Part shown: piece after piece, positions 48,654 to 56,571 of the stretch
How positions within the stretch are numbered: the stretch's first letter is position 1
How the letters are laid out: every line of letters begins with the position of its first letter
NCBI GenBank assembly: GCA_910588295.1
Contig: CAJUQO010000009.1
Coordinates: 1-64,000 of the forward strand
DNA length: 64,000 nt
DNA from: an uncultured Lachnospiraceae bacterium
GTDB lineage: Bacteria > Bacillota > Clostridia > Lachnospirales > Lachnospiraceae
Reading direction: 5' to 3'
Notes under the pieces: model-generated
Database searches by the model: none
Seen by the model: the letters and a program-made list of their open reading frames with translations, nothing else
What the model was told of the DNA's origin: nothing
Made by a program: the position numbers and the translations under genes

Positions 48654-48917
48654 TTAGATTGCCAAAAGTATATTGAAAAAGGTTTTTGCATATGCTATAA
48701 TGCCGATAGGCAAAAAGATATGACAGTTCCATGTGAACGAAGAATGAATCCCCAAACCGTAGTAGCGTACAGTCTGGGGATTCTTCTTTTCTTTTATAGT
48801 GGCAAAGCGCCCACTAGGCAATTTGTTGTCCTTTCGGTCACTGTCAAGCCATTTGATGATGTAGTGGCAGGCTACACCAGCCGCAACAGCGACTATAAAA
48901 GATATGACAAACTCCAT
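48654..48917 (-). CDS. Small hydrophobic peptide, putative type I toxin
   Basis: Start ATG 48917 behind a very strong GGAGGAGGTG. The N-terminus MEFVISFIVAVAAGV... is a membrane span followed by HYIIKWLDSDRKDNK, a form I recall from many short Lachnospiraceae proteins that sit in islands. The frame stays open to 48654 (87 residues), but the part after about residue 40 runs through a hairpin and may be decayed or extended sequence. An extended -10 (TGC TATAAT, minus strand 48969-48964) lies about 40 bases upstream. A plus-strand promoter and terminator produce a short RNA complementary to its message, which is the classical type I layout. Confidence 0.5.
   Translation of the reverse strand: MEFVISFIVAVAAGVACHYIIKWLDSDRKDNKLPSGRFATIKEKKNPQTVRYYGLGIHSSFTWNCHIFLPIGIIAYAKTFFNILLAI
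48673..48701 (+). promoter_or_regulatory. Promoter of the antisense RNA
   Basis: TTGAAA (48673-48678), 17-base spacer, TATAAT (48696-48701), with TGC directly before the -10. No ORF with a ribosome site follows, only a hairpin terminator about 75 bases on. Confidence 0.65.
48708..48790 (+). ncRNA. Putative antisense RNA (antitoxin) opposite the hydrophobic peptide gene
   Basis: Predicted start ~7 bases after the TATAAT at 48696; end at the hairpin GAATCCCCA / TGGGGATTC (48746-48754 with 48775-48783), whose stem extends by four pairs past a bulged T, followed by TTCTTTTCTTTT. About 80 bases long and fully complementary to the 3' part of the peptide gene's message. No known RNA family matched. 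Confidence 0.5.
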
Positions 48918-49169
48918 GGAAGCACCTCCTCCCGTTGCCGGGTGTAGGTTGGACAACACAAGAATTATAGCATATCCATTAATATTCTTATATCCTTTTC
49001 TTAAAAGGCTTTAAGGTTGGGATTGTGGCTGATACAATCCGATGCTCGCTGCTGTATCTGCGGGCATTGTCACAAAATGGCTTCTCGTGGAGCTAATTTT
49101 TTTAATCAATGCCGTTACCTTCCGAAGACTTATTTTTGTCCTAATCTGGTTTTAGTTTTGTGTACTGAT

Positions 49170-50561
49170 TTACAAAATATTCTTTTGGCTGCGATTCATC
49201 GGCAATTCCAGAACAAACGCCGCTCCACCCTCCGGCGCGTCGGTCACGGTAAGTCGGCCGCCGTGCTGCTTTATAATATCCTGGGCGATGGACAGGCCCA
49301 GGCCGTAGTGAGCTTTATCGGAGCGGGATGATTCGGCGCGGTAGAACCGTTCAAAGACAGCCTTTTTGTCCTTGTCGGGGATGCCGGGGCCGGTATCGGA
49401 TACCGTGATTGTAAAATGGCGGTTGGCCACAGTCAGAGCCAGGCGCACCATCCCCCCGGCGGGGGTATAGCTCAGCGCGTTATCCATCAATACGGCCAGG
49501 GACTGCAGGATGCGTTCCTGGTCGCAGAGGCAGTCGGGAAGAGGGGCGTCGGGCAGGGACACTGTCAGGCGGATTCCCTTTTTGGCCGCCAGAGGCTCGT
49601 ATTTTTCGCAGACATCTAAGAGCAGAGTGTCCAGGGGAACCGGCTTAAGGTGCAGACGGGGCGCCCGGGCATCCATGCCGGCAAGCTGCAGCATATCCTG
49701 GACGAGGTGGTTCATACGGCGGCTCTCGGAGAAAATAGCGTCCAGAAAACGCCGCAGGGAAGCTTCACGGGTATTTGCGGCGCCATCGGTATTTGAAGGT
49801 TCTGCGCATGCAGGGGATTTTTCTTCATTTAGAATCTCCAGCAGACAGGAAGCGCTGGACAGAATGACTGCCAGAGGGGTGCGCAGTTCGTGGGAGGCGG
49901 CGGCCACGAAGCGGGCCTGCTTTTTTCGGCTCTCTTCCACGGGGCGGAGCATAGCTCCGGTGAAAAACCAGAAAAAAACGGTCAGAGCAGCCAGGGCCAG
50001 CAGGGCGGCGGCCAGAAAGTCTCTGCGCTGCCTGTGGGTCTGGGCAGTCAGGGATGCCAGAGGATGCAGAATCACAGCCCCCAGGCTGGCCTTTTTCCCA
50101 GGGATTAGCACAGCGGAAGCGTAATACCGTTCGTTTTTGGCGGCAAATATAAATTCCGTGTGCTGGGTCAGGGTATGGGAGCTATTCGAAGAAAGGATAT
50201 TTATGCCTTTCTTTTTTTGTGCCTCGGCAATAACCTGATCGGCCAGAGCGGTATCGTGTGCCTGCTTTTTTTCCTGGGAGCCGGAGGGCAGGCTGTTGAT
50301 CAGGAGGGGGGTGCCGTTGTCGTAGAGCCAGAGGGCCAGGTTGTGGCTGCTCTCCATGCGCAGTACCCATTCATGGGAGATCACGGACTGGCTTTCCAGG
50401 TAGCTGACGATAGAATAAACAGAATTTTCGAAGGTGTGATATTCGTTCTGCTCCATGTTTTTTCCGGAAATATGCAGACAGAGCAGACTCATGGCGGTAA
50501 GGATCAGGGCTGAAACGATGGCGCAGAACCCGGTCAGCCGTATTTGCAGTCGTTTGATCAT
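49170..50561 (-). CDS. Sensor histidine kinase
   Basis: 463 residues from ATG 50561 (GGGAGA 8 bases upstream); the reading to 50654 has no ribosome site. TM1 at about 10-30, extracellular domain ~31-185, TM2 about 190-212, then no clear HAMP before the kinase core: H-box FVAAASHELRTPLAVI, N-box LAVLMDNALSYTP, G1 DTGPGIPDKD and G2 YGLGLSIAQDI. The order in transcription is regulator first, then this kinase, 79 bases later. The signal is unknown. GC content is higher than in the neighbouring island. Confidence 0.92.
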   Translation of the reverse strand: MIKRLQIRLTGFCAIVSALILTAMSLLCLHISGKNMEQNEYHTFENSVYSIVSYLESQSVISHEWVLRMESSHNLALWLYDNGTPLLINSLPSGSQEKKQAHDTALADQVIAEAQKKKGINILSSNSSHTLTQHTEFIFAAKNERYYASAVLIPGKKASLGAVILHPLASLTAQTHRQRRDFLAAALLALAALTVFFWFFTGAMLRPVEESRKKQARFVAAASHELRTPLAVILSSASCLLEILNEEKSPACAEPSNTDGAANTREASLRRFLDAIFSESRRMNHLVQDMLQLAGMDARAPRLHLKPVPLDTLLLDVCEKYEPLAAKKGIRLTVSLPDAPLPDCLCDQERILQSLAVLMDNALSYTPAGGMVRLALTVANRHFTITVSDTGPGIPDKDKKAVFERFYRAESSRSDKAHYGLGLSIAQDIIKQHGGRLTVTDAPEGGAAFVLELPMNRSQKNIL

Positions 50562-50640
50562 GAAAATTTCTCCCGGACAGGCGTCCACCCTGACCGTGTA
50601 TGGCAGAAAGGCCACGGTGGACCGGTAATAGAATCTGTGC

Positions 50641-51321
50641 TTACTTATGGGCATTTTCCAGACAGTAGCCGATGCCGCGGATGGTCCGCAGGGTTACGTG
50701 GCTGCTAACGGCCCGCAGCCGTCGGCGGATAAAATGAATATAGTTGTCCAGATTTCCCTCCTCCACGGGAGCATCCGGCCCCCAGACCCGGGACAGGATC
50801 AATGGCCGGGGCAGAGACTGCCCCGGATTACGCAAAAAAAATTCTATCAGATCGCCCTCCCGTTTGGAGAGGACGAATTTTTTTCCGTTGCCGGAAAGCT
50901 CGTGGAGAAGGACATCGTAGGCGATGTCACCAAAGGAAAGGCGTTCGCTGTTTTCCCAGCGGGACGGCCTGCGGCTGATGCAGTGGATCCGGGCGGTGAG
51001 TTCTTCGAAGTCGAAGGGCTTGACCATATAGTCGTCGGCGCCGCAGTTCAGCCCCTCAATCCGGTCGCTCACTTCCCCCAGAGCCGTAAGAAGGATAACC
51101 GGTGTGTGGATCTGTCCGGCTCTGGCTTTTTTTAGTACGGAGGCGCCGTCCAGGGAGGGGAGCATACGATCCAGAAGAATCAGGTCGTATGCCTGCTCCC
51201 GAATGAGCAGGAGGCCCTCCTCGCCGTCGTGGCATATATCCACGGTGAAACCCTGGCGCTCCAGATAGAAGCTTAAGGAATGGCATAGTTTTTTATCATC
51301 TTCAATTAAAAGAAGCCGCAT
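50641..51321 (-). CDS. OmpR-family response regulator
   Basis: 226 residues from ATG 51321 with GGGAGGT just upstream. Receiver domain: MRLLLIEDDKKL, phosphorylation D in YDLILLDRMLP, and TALGEVSDRIEGLNCGADDY with K in MVKPFDFEEL. The C-terminal winged helix (about 130-226) has LSKREGDLIEFFLRNPGQ and TLRTIRGIGYCLE. Partner of the downstream kinase. A large inverted repeat upstream (51394-51423) may be its own binding site. Confidence 0.93.
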   Translation of the reverse strand: MRLLLIEDDKKLCHSLSFYLERQGFTVDICHDGEEGLLLIREQAYDLILLDRMLPSLDGASVLKKARAGQIHTPVILLTALGEVSDRIEGLNCGADDYMVKPFDFEELTARIHCISRRPSRWENSERLSFGDIAYDVLLHELSGNGKKFVLSKREGDLIEFFLRNPGQSLPRPLILSRVWGPDAPVEEGNLDNYIHFIRRRLRAVSSHVTLRTIRGIGYCLENAHK

Positions 51322-51393
51322 AATACCTCCCGGAAAACAGAGCGCGGCCTTATATTCGGTGATGATTCCTCGGCCGCGGCAATAGAAGAACTC

Positions 51394-51423
51394 GTAACAG
51401 TTCAAGCTTGGCTGAACTGTTAC
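51394..51423 (-). promoter_or_regulatory. Large inverted repeat upstream of the response regulator
   Basis: GTAACAGTTCA (51394-51404) and TGAACTGTTAC (51413-51423): perfect 11-bp arms, 8 bases apart, about 75 bases before the regulator gene. There is no T tract on either side, so an operator or protein-binding palindrome is more likely than a terminator. Confidence 0.6.
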
Positions 51424-51503
51424 AAGAATTCTGTTTTGCATATGAATATCTGGAGTATAACATGGTTTTCTGTAATTAATCTCTAAAATAACGAGATTTT
51501 TCC

Positions 51504-52124
51504 TTAATCAAATAAAGTTTTCCATGAATCAGAGCGATAGGCGTCAAAGCACATCCGGATTTGTTCTTCATTATTTTTTTCTTCTGCCAGTTGTGGCAGC
51601 TCATCAGGGCCGAAATAGTTACTTTCTACGGTTTCTATATTGGATTCAAATGTACCGCCGACGGCTGTGCACAATATAAAAATCTTACACACCTTATAAG
51701 CGTAAACGGGTAAATTGTGCTTTTCCCTGTCCTGTACCGCAATGACCATATCGGCGGTAACGTCCAGGCCCGCTTCTTCTTTTACTTCTTTGACGGTATT
51801 TTCTTTGACGGAGACATGGACGTCAACCCATCCCCCGGGCAGAGACCAGGTTCCGTTGTTTTCTTTTACCAACAGTATTTTTCCGTTTTGAAAGACTGCC
51901 GCCCGGGTATCCAGTTTCGGGGTTTGATAACCAATTTCGGAACAAAACAGGTCTTTTACTTTGGCGACCGGTATTTCTGACTGGCGGGCTATCATTTCGG
52001 CCGCGATTTCCCGAATCCTTTCAAAACGCTCTTTGTCATAGGGATCCTTTCCATAATAGATCCCCGCCTGGGCAATACTCTGCAATTCCACCGCCCATGA
52101 AAGCCATTCCGTATTATTATCCAT
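51504..52124 (-). CDS. NUDIX hydrolase with N-terminal NUDIX-associated domain
   Basis: 206 residues from ATG 52124 behind AAGGAGA; the longer frame to 52217 lacks a ribosome site. N-terminal helical domain WLSWAVELQSIAQAGIYYGK...IREIAAEMIA, then a NUDIX fold (about 65-195) with box GGWVDVHVSVKENTVKEVKE. The box has V where most members carry the first E and K in place of the R, though the EE pair is kept; this is a variation I also recall in close relatives. Substrate probably a nucleoside-diphosphate derivative such as ADP-ribose, not provable here. Confidence 0.88.
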   Translation of the reverse strand: MDNNTEWLSWAVELQSIAQAGIYYGKDPYDKERFERIREIAAEMIARQSEIPVAKVKDLFCSEIGYQTPKLDTRAAVFQNGKILLVKENNGTWSLPGGWVDVHVSVKENTVKEVKEEAGLDVTADMVIAVQDREKHNLPVYAYKVCKIFILCTAVGGTFESNIETVESNYFGPDELPQLAEEKNNEEQIRMCFDAYRSDSWKTLFD

Positions 52125-52265
52125 AGTACGATCTCCTTGTGTTTTATAGATGTTTAAGTTTTCCGCAACAGTAAGCGTTTTCCCTGCGCAATGTCGTTTG
52201 CTTAAACCTTCATGCACAGCAGAGAGGACATCCCGCCGTTTTCTGAATGCCGGATTACTATGTTC

Positions 52266-52294
52266 ATTATAAGCGTTTGCTTCGGCTATAGCAA
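52266..52294 (-). promoter_or_regulatory. Promoter of the NUDIX gene
   Basis: Minus-strand TTGCTA (52294-52289), 17-base spacer, TATAAT (52271-52266). The leader to the start codon is about 135 bases, with nothing recognisable in it. Confidence 0.6.
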
Positions 52295-52356
52295 TGGAAG
52301 AAATATTTACCTAAATGACAGAGGCTGAACTATTACCAAAAGCTTTCTTTGGCTTT

Positions 52357-52401
52357 TTTAGAGAAAAAATAGAGCCCCCTTAGAGGGAATTTAGAGAAAA
52401 A
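52357..52401 (+). promoter_or_regulatory. Direct repeat upstream of the CUT1 operon, possible activator site
   Basis: TTTAGAGAAAAA occurs at 52357-52368 and again at 52390-52401, 33 bases (three helix turns) apart, with a CCCCCTTAGAGGG segment between. It lies directly upstream of the first gene. No good -35/-10 pair was found, in agreement with an activator-dependent promoter. Confidence 0.4.
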
Positions 52402-52446
52402 GAGGGTAAACTCTAGACAGTCGCAAAAAGGGAGGTAAATAATACG

Positions 52447-54780
52447 ATGAAACGTAAGCGAAAAAAAATAGGAGTTTTTGTGCTGACGGCGGCTTTGGCC
52501 GTACAGTCGCTTGGGGGATGCCAGAAGCAGGCGGGCGATGCGCCGGGTTCAGGGGACGTCCAGGGGTCGGCAGACGCGTCAGGGCCGACGGCCGGTTCGG
52601 CCATGGGGACTTCAGAGAACGGCGCCGGCGGGGAGAAGGCCATGGGCCGGTATCTGGAGTCGGAGATCGAATTCCCCGAGGGCGTGTACACGGCCTGCGG
52701 CGTGGGAGTACTAGAGGACGGCTCGCTGCGGCTGCTGGGGGAAGATGAAAATGCCATAAGCCGCACACTCTGGTCGTCGACGGACGGGGGCGCTTCCTGG
52801 AATGAGGAGAAGCTGCCGGAGGCGCTGTCTATGGACAGCGTGGATGATATCCTGGGCCTGAGCTTTGGGCCGAAGGGGGAGATGGCGGCGCTGGATGCCG
52901 GTTATACCCCCATTATTACCGGTGCGGACGGTGCGGGAGGAAAAGTGACATTCACCCTGCCGGACGGTTCGGCCGCCGAGATGATGTTTGAGCTGCATTT
53001 TGCGCCCGGCGGGGAACTGGTGGGGATGGAGAGCGGCGGCAGTCTGTATCTGCTGGATGCGGAGCAGAAAAAGGCGACGCTCTGTTACAATGAGTCCGGC
53101 GACGGGGCGGCCGGTTACAGCTTTGCGGGCGGGAATCTCCTTACCTACGGAAGCGGCGGCATCCAGATCTATGATACGGCCACCGGGGAGCAGAAGGATA
53201 TAGACAGCGTATTAAATGACAATGCGATACTGGAATCCCAGGCAATGGACGGCGATACCCCGGCGGGCGGGAACCGTTCGCTGATGTTTGTTTCCGGTGA
53301 AGGGGAAGATGATCTCTATTTCTGTAATGACGAGGGGATCTACCATCATGTCCTGGGGGGCAGCGTCAGTGAGCAGATCGCCAACGGCGCCTTGAACAGC
53401 CTCAGCAATCCCAGCCTGTCCCGGCGGGAATTTGGCGTACTGCCGGGAGGGGATTTCTTTATCTTTGGTTTCGACGCGGCGGAGAGCAATACAAAGCTCC
53501 TGCGCTACACCTGGTCGGCGGATACGCCGGCTATGCCGGATACGGAGCTACGCATGTTTGCACTGGAGGATTCCTCGGGGCTCAGACAGGCCATTGCCCT
53601 CTACCAGAAAAATAACCCCGATGTGTACGTCCATATGGAGGTGGGCCTGACAGGCGGTGACGGCAAGACCGCCGAGGATGCGGTCCGCGCTCTGAATACG
53701 GATCTGCTGGCCGGGAACGGGCCGGATCTGCTGGTGCTGGACGGTATGCCGGTGGACAGCTATATTGAAAAAGATATGCTTTTAGATGTTCACGACGTGG
53801 TGGATGAGGTGAGCGGCAGCGACGGACTCTTTGAGAACGTGGCCCGGGCCTATGAGAAAGACGGGGCGGTTTACGCGGTGCCTACCAGGATCAGTATCCC
53901 CATCATCCAGGCGGAGAGTCAGATTCTGGACGCGGCGGGCAGCCTGGAAGCCCTGGCCGACACGGCGGAAACGATGAAAGCGGAGACGGGCGGGGGCATA
54001 TTGCGCTCGATGGACGCAAAGATTTTTACCTATCTGCTGTACCGCATGGACTCGGCCAACTGGATGGGTGAAGGCGGTATGATCGACGAGGCGGCCGTGA
54101 CGAACTTTCTCACCCAGGCCGCACGGCTGTACCAGACCAGCGGTACGGTGGATAGCCATCGAACAAGCTGGGACACTTATGACAGTATTCCCGGGGCGAA
54201 GAGGGACAGCGTCGTGTCCGTGGGCCTGATGATGAAGTCCGACGGCGAGCGCATAGAGCTGGGCAACCTGGATTCCATGTGGGAGTATATGGAGATGACC
54301 TCGGTGAACCACTCAAGCGAAGAGAAATATCCCTACAGGGCCATGCAGACGGGAACCAACGCGGCCTTTATACCGGCCTGCCAGATCGGCGTAAGCAGTA
54401 AGAGCACCGCACCGGACAAGGCGAAGGGGCTCTTGAAGGAGCTGATCGGTGTGCAGATCCAGTCCTCCGGCGACGGTTTTCCCGTCAACAAAGCGGCATT
54501 TGCCAAAATGACCGAGGAGAATGAGACCCAGTCCAGCCTGTCGGTGGGAAGCTCCGACGGGGAGGGCGGCAGCGTGAGCCTGGAGCTGAACTGGCCGAAT
54601 GCCGAGGAGATCAAAGCGCTGTCCGATATGCTGGAAAGCGCGGATACGCCGGCGTTGACGGATCATGTGATTGAGGAGATCGTGCTGGAGCAGGGGGTGC
54701 GCTGCCTGGAGGGCAGCCAGAGCCCCGAGGGAGCCGCCGCCAATATTATGCAGAAAGTGAAGCTGTACCTTGCGGAATAA
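52447..54780 (+). CDS. Solute-binding lipoprotein with N-terminal propeller-like domain (CUT1 type)
   Basis: 777 residues, nearly twice the usual size. Lipobox LGGC (Cys25), Gly/Ser/Ala-rich linker to about 60, then ~300 residues of short repeating beta segments including the Asp-box SSTDGGASWNEE and GSLYLLDAEQ-, GGIQIYDTATGEQ-type blades: a propeller-like module. From about residue 370 a CUT1 solute-binding fold follows: LRQAIALYQKNNPDVYVHME, LNTDLLAGNGPDLLVLDGMP, DVHDVVDE and, near the end, FPVNKAAFAKM. The fusion suggests that the protein binds a large or surface-bound polymer before passing pieces to the permeases. Ribosome site GGGAGG. Overlaps the next gene by 11 bases. Confidence 0.78.
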   Translation: MKRKRKKIGVFVLTAALAVQSLGGCQKQAGDAPGSGDVQGSADASGPTAGSAMGTSENGAGGEKAMGRYLESEIEFPEGVYTACGVGVLEDGSLRLLGEDENAISRTLWSSTDGGASWNEEKLPEALSMDSVDDILGLSFGPKGEMAALDAGYTPIITGADGAGGKVTFTLPDGSAAEMMFELHFAPGGELVGMESGGSLYLLDAEQKKATLCYNESGDGAAGYSFAGGNLLTYGSGGIQIYDTATGEQKDIDSVLNDNAILESQAMDGDTPAGGNRSLMFVSGEGEDDLYFCNDEGIYHHVLGGSVSEQIANGALNSLSNPSLSRREFGVLPGGDFFIFGFDAAESNTKLLRYTWSADTPAMPDTELRMFALEDSSGLRQAIALYQKNNPDVYVHMEVGLTGGDGKTAEDAVRALNTDLLAGNGPDLLVLDGMPVDSYIEKDMLLDVHDVVDEVSGSDGLFENVARAYEKDGAVYAVPTRISIPIIQAESQILDAAGSLEALADTAETMKAETGGGILRSMDAKIFTYLLYRMDSANWMGEGGMIDEAAVTNFLTQAARLYQTSGTVDSHRTSWDTYDSIPGAKRDSVVSVGLMMKSDGERIELGNLDSMWEYMEMTSVNHSSEEKYPYRAMQTGTNAAFIPACQIGVSSKSTAPDKAKGLLKELIGVQIQSSGDGFPVNKAAFAKMTEENETQSSLSVGSSDGEGGSVSLELNWPNAEEIKALSDMLESADTPALTDHVIEEIVLEQGVRCLEGSQSPEGAAANIMQKVKLYLAE

Positions 54781-55612
54781 ATATGAGTATAGTGGGCTCT
54801 GGTTCATCCTGCCCAGTCTCCTGGGCGTGATGATCTTTATCCTGCTGCCCTTTATGGATGTGGTGCGGCGCTCCTTTATGGGCGCCGTGAACGGCAAATG
54901 GGTGGGGCTGGCCAATTACCGGAACGTGCTGGGAAACCAGGCGTTCCTCCTGGCGGCGGGGAATACGGCCCGGTTTGCGGCGGTCTGTATCCCTATGCTG
55001 ATTGGCCTGTCCCTCTTTACGGCCGTATTTTTACAGCGGTATAAGACCTGGGGCGGCTGGCTGAAAAGCGCGTACCTGGTGCCCATGGCCATTCCGGTGG
55101 CTTCGGTGGTGCTGCTCTGGCGGGCGCTTTTCGACCGTCAGGGCATTTTAAACGGCGGCCTGTCCCTGCTAGATCTTCCCGCCAGGGACTGGATGAATTC
55201 AGGGACGGCTTTCGGGGTGCTGGTGTTCAGCTACATATGGAAAAATCTGGGCTACGATGTGGTGCTCTGGATGGCGGGGCTGTCTTCCATACCGGAGAGC
55301 CTCGGCGAAGCGGCCCGGGTGGACGGGGCGAATGAGTGGCAGTGCTTTTGGCGGATCACGCTGCCGAATCTGCTGCCCACGCTGTTTACCATCACGGTGC
55401 TGTCCTTTCTCAATTCTTTTAAGGTGTTTCGGGAGGCCTATCTGGTGGCGGGAAACTATCCGGATCAGAGTATGTACCTGATGCAGCACCTGTTTAACAA
55501 CTGGTTCCGGGATCTGGATATGGATAAAATGGCGGCGGGGGCGGTGTTGATGTCCCTGGTGATCCTGGCGCTGGTCCTGCTTTTGCAGAAAGCCTGGGGC
55601 GAGGAGGAATAG
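54770..55612 (+). CDS. CUT1 ABC transporter permease (MalF/UgpA-like)
   Basis: 280 residues, TTG start inside the binding-protein gene; no better start exists before the first membrane span (LWFILPSLLGVMIFILLPF). Six spans. The EAA-type loop GLSSIPESLGEAARVDGANEW with downstream ITLPNLLPT shows the contact site for the ATPase. No ATPase gene is encoded in this operon, so a shared MsmK-type ATPase from elsewhere is presumed. Confidence 0.88.
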   Translation: MRNKYEYSGLWFILPSLLGVMIFILLPFMDVVRRSFMGAVNGKWVGLANYRNVLGNQAFLLAAGNTARFAAVCIPMLIGLSLFTAVFLQRYKTWGGWLKSAYLVPMAIPVASVVLLWRALFDRQGILNGGLSLLDLPARDWMNSGTAFGVLVFSYIWKNLGYDVVLWMAGLSSIPESLGEAARVDGANEWQCFWRITLPNLLPTLFTITVLSFLNSFKVFREAYLVAGNYPDQSMYLMQHLFNNWFRDLDMDKMAAGAVLMSLVILALVLLLQKAWGEEE

Positions 55613-55662
55613 CGGAGAGCGCTTTTTCGGACGAGGAGCAAAGAGGGCAGAGGAGGTTTTGT

Positions 55663-56511
55663 ATGATAAAGCTGGGACGTAAAATGATTATTGTTTTTCT
55701 GGCCCTGCTGGCGTTTATCGCCTGCTATCCGGTGCTTTTCCTGGCGGTGGGTTCCCTGATGGAAAAGCAGGAGGTGCGGGAGGCCCTGGGCGGCATTTTG
55801 TCCGGCGGGTCAGAGTTTGTATCATGGCGGTTCGTCCCGCTGTATCCCACCCTGGCCTCCTGGGTGGAGCTTATGCTGGATTCGCCCCAGTTTTTTGTGA
55901 TGTTCTGGAATTCGGTGCGGCTGACCGCCGGGGTGCTCCTGGGGCAGCTCGTGATCGCGGTTCCGGCGGCCTGGGGCTTTGCCCGGTACGATTTCCCGCT
56001 AAAGCGGATCCTGTTCATGGTGTATGTCATCCTGATGATGATGCCGTTCCAGGTGACGATGCTGTCCGGCTATCTGGTGCTGTCGGGCCTGCGTCTGCTG
56101 GACACTTACGGCAGTATCTGGCTGCCGGGGATCTTCTCCACCTTTCCGGTATTTATCATGTACCGGTTTTTTCGGGGAATCCCGGGGGCTGTCATCGAGT
56201 CGGCCAAGCTGGACGGCGCGGGGGATCTGCAGATTTTCTTCTATCTGGGGCTGCCCCTGGGGAGCGGGGGCATCGTGTCGGCCATGGTACTGGGATTTCT
56301 GGAATACTGGAATCTGATCGAACAGCCTCTGGCGTATCTGAAAGATCCGTCTCTGTGGCCGTTGTCCCTGTATCTGCCGAATATCGGGCTGGAGGAAGCG
56401 GGGCTGGCATTCTGCGCTTCGGTGACGGTGCTGATTCCGGCGCTTTTTGCTTTTTTCGCGGGGCAGGATTATCTGGAGCAGGGAATCGTGGCTGCGGCGG
56501 TGAAGGAATGA
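55663..56511 (+). CDS. CUT1 ABC transporter permease (MalG/UgpE-like)
   Basis: 282 residues. Membrane spans begin at about 7; the EAA loop FFRGIPGAVIESAKLDGAGD and downstream GLPLGSGGIVSAMVLGF are typical of the MalG side. Forms the channel with the preceding permease. Ribosome site AGGAGG at about 55651. Note that the loop starts with F-F-R-G-I instead of the common F-F-x-x-I-P-x-E/E-L, still within family range. Confidence 0.88.
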   Translation: MIKLGRKMIIVFLALLAFIACYPVLFLAVGSLMEKQEVREALGGILSGGSEFVSWRFVPLYPTLASWVELMLDSPQFFVMFWNSVRLTAGVLLGQLVIAVPAAWGFARYDFPLKRILFMVYVILMMMPFQVTMLSGYLVLSGLRLLDTYGSIWLPGIFSTFPVFIMYRFFRGIPGAVIESAKLDGAGDLQIFFYLGLPLGSGGIVSAMVLGFLEYWNLIEQPLAYLKDPSLWPLSLYLPNIGLEEAGLAFCASVTVLIPALFAFFAGQDYLEQGIVAAAVKE

Positions 56512-56571
56512 GAAGCCCCGCCGTTATACGCCGGACGTATCCCGGATGGGTTATAAGGAGGATGGAATAAC

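Noticed and set aside
49017..49331. 104-residue plus-strand frame before and inside the sensor kinase gene
   Set aside because: Half of it is antisense to the conserved kinase C-terminus, and no start signal is present.
55824..56570. 248-residue plus-strand frame overlapping the second CUT1 permease
   Set aside because: Out of frame with the permease; Gly/Arg/Ala-rich shadow of GC-rich coding sequence.
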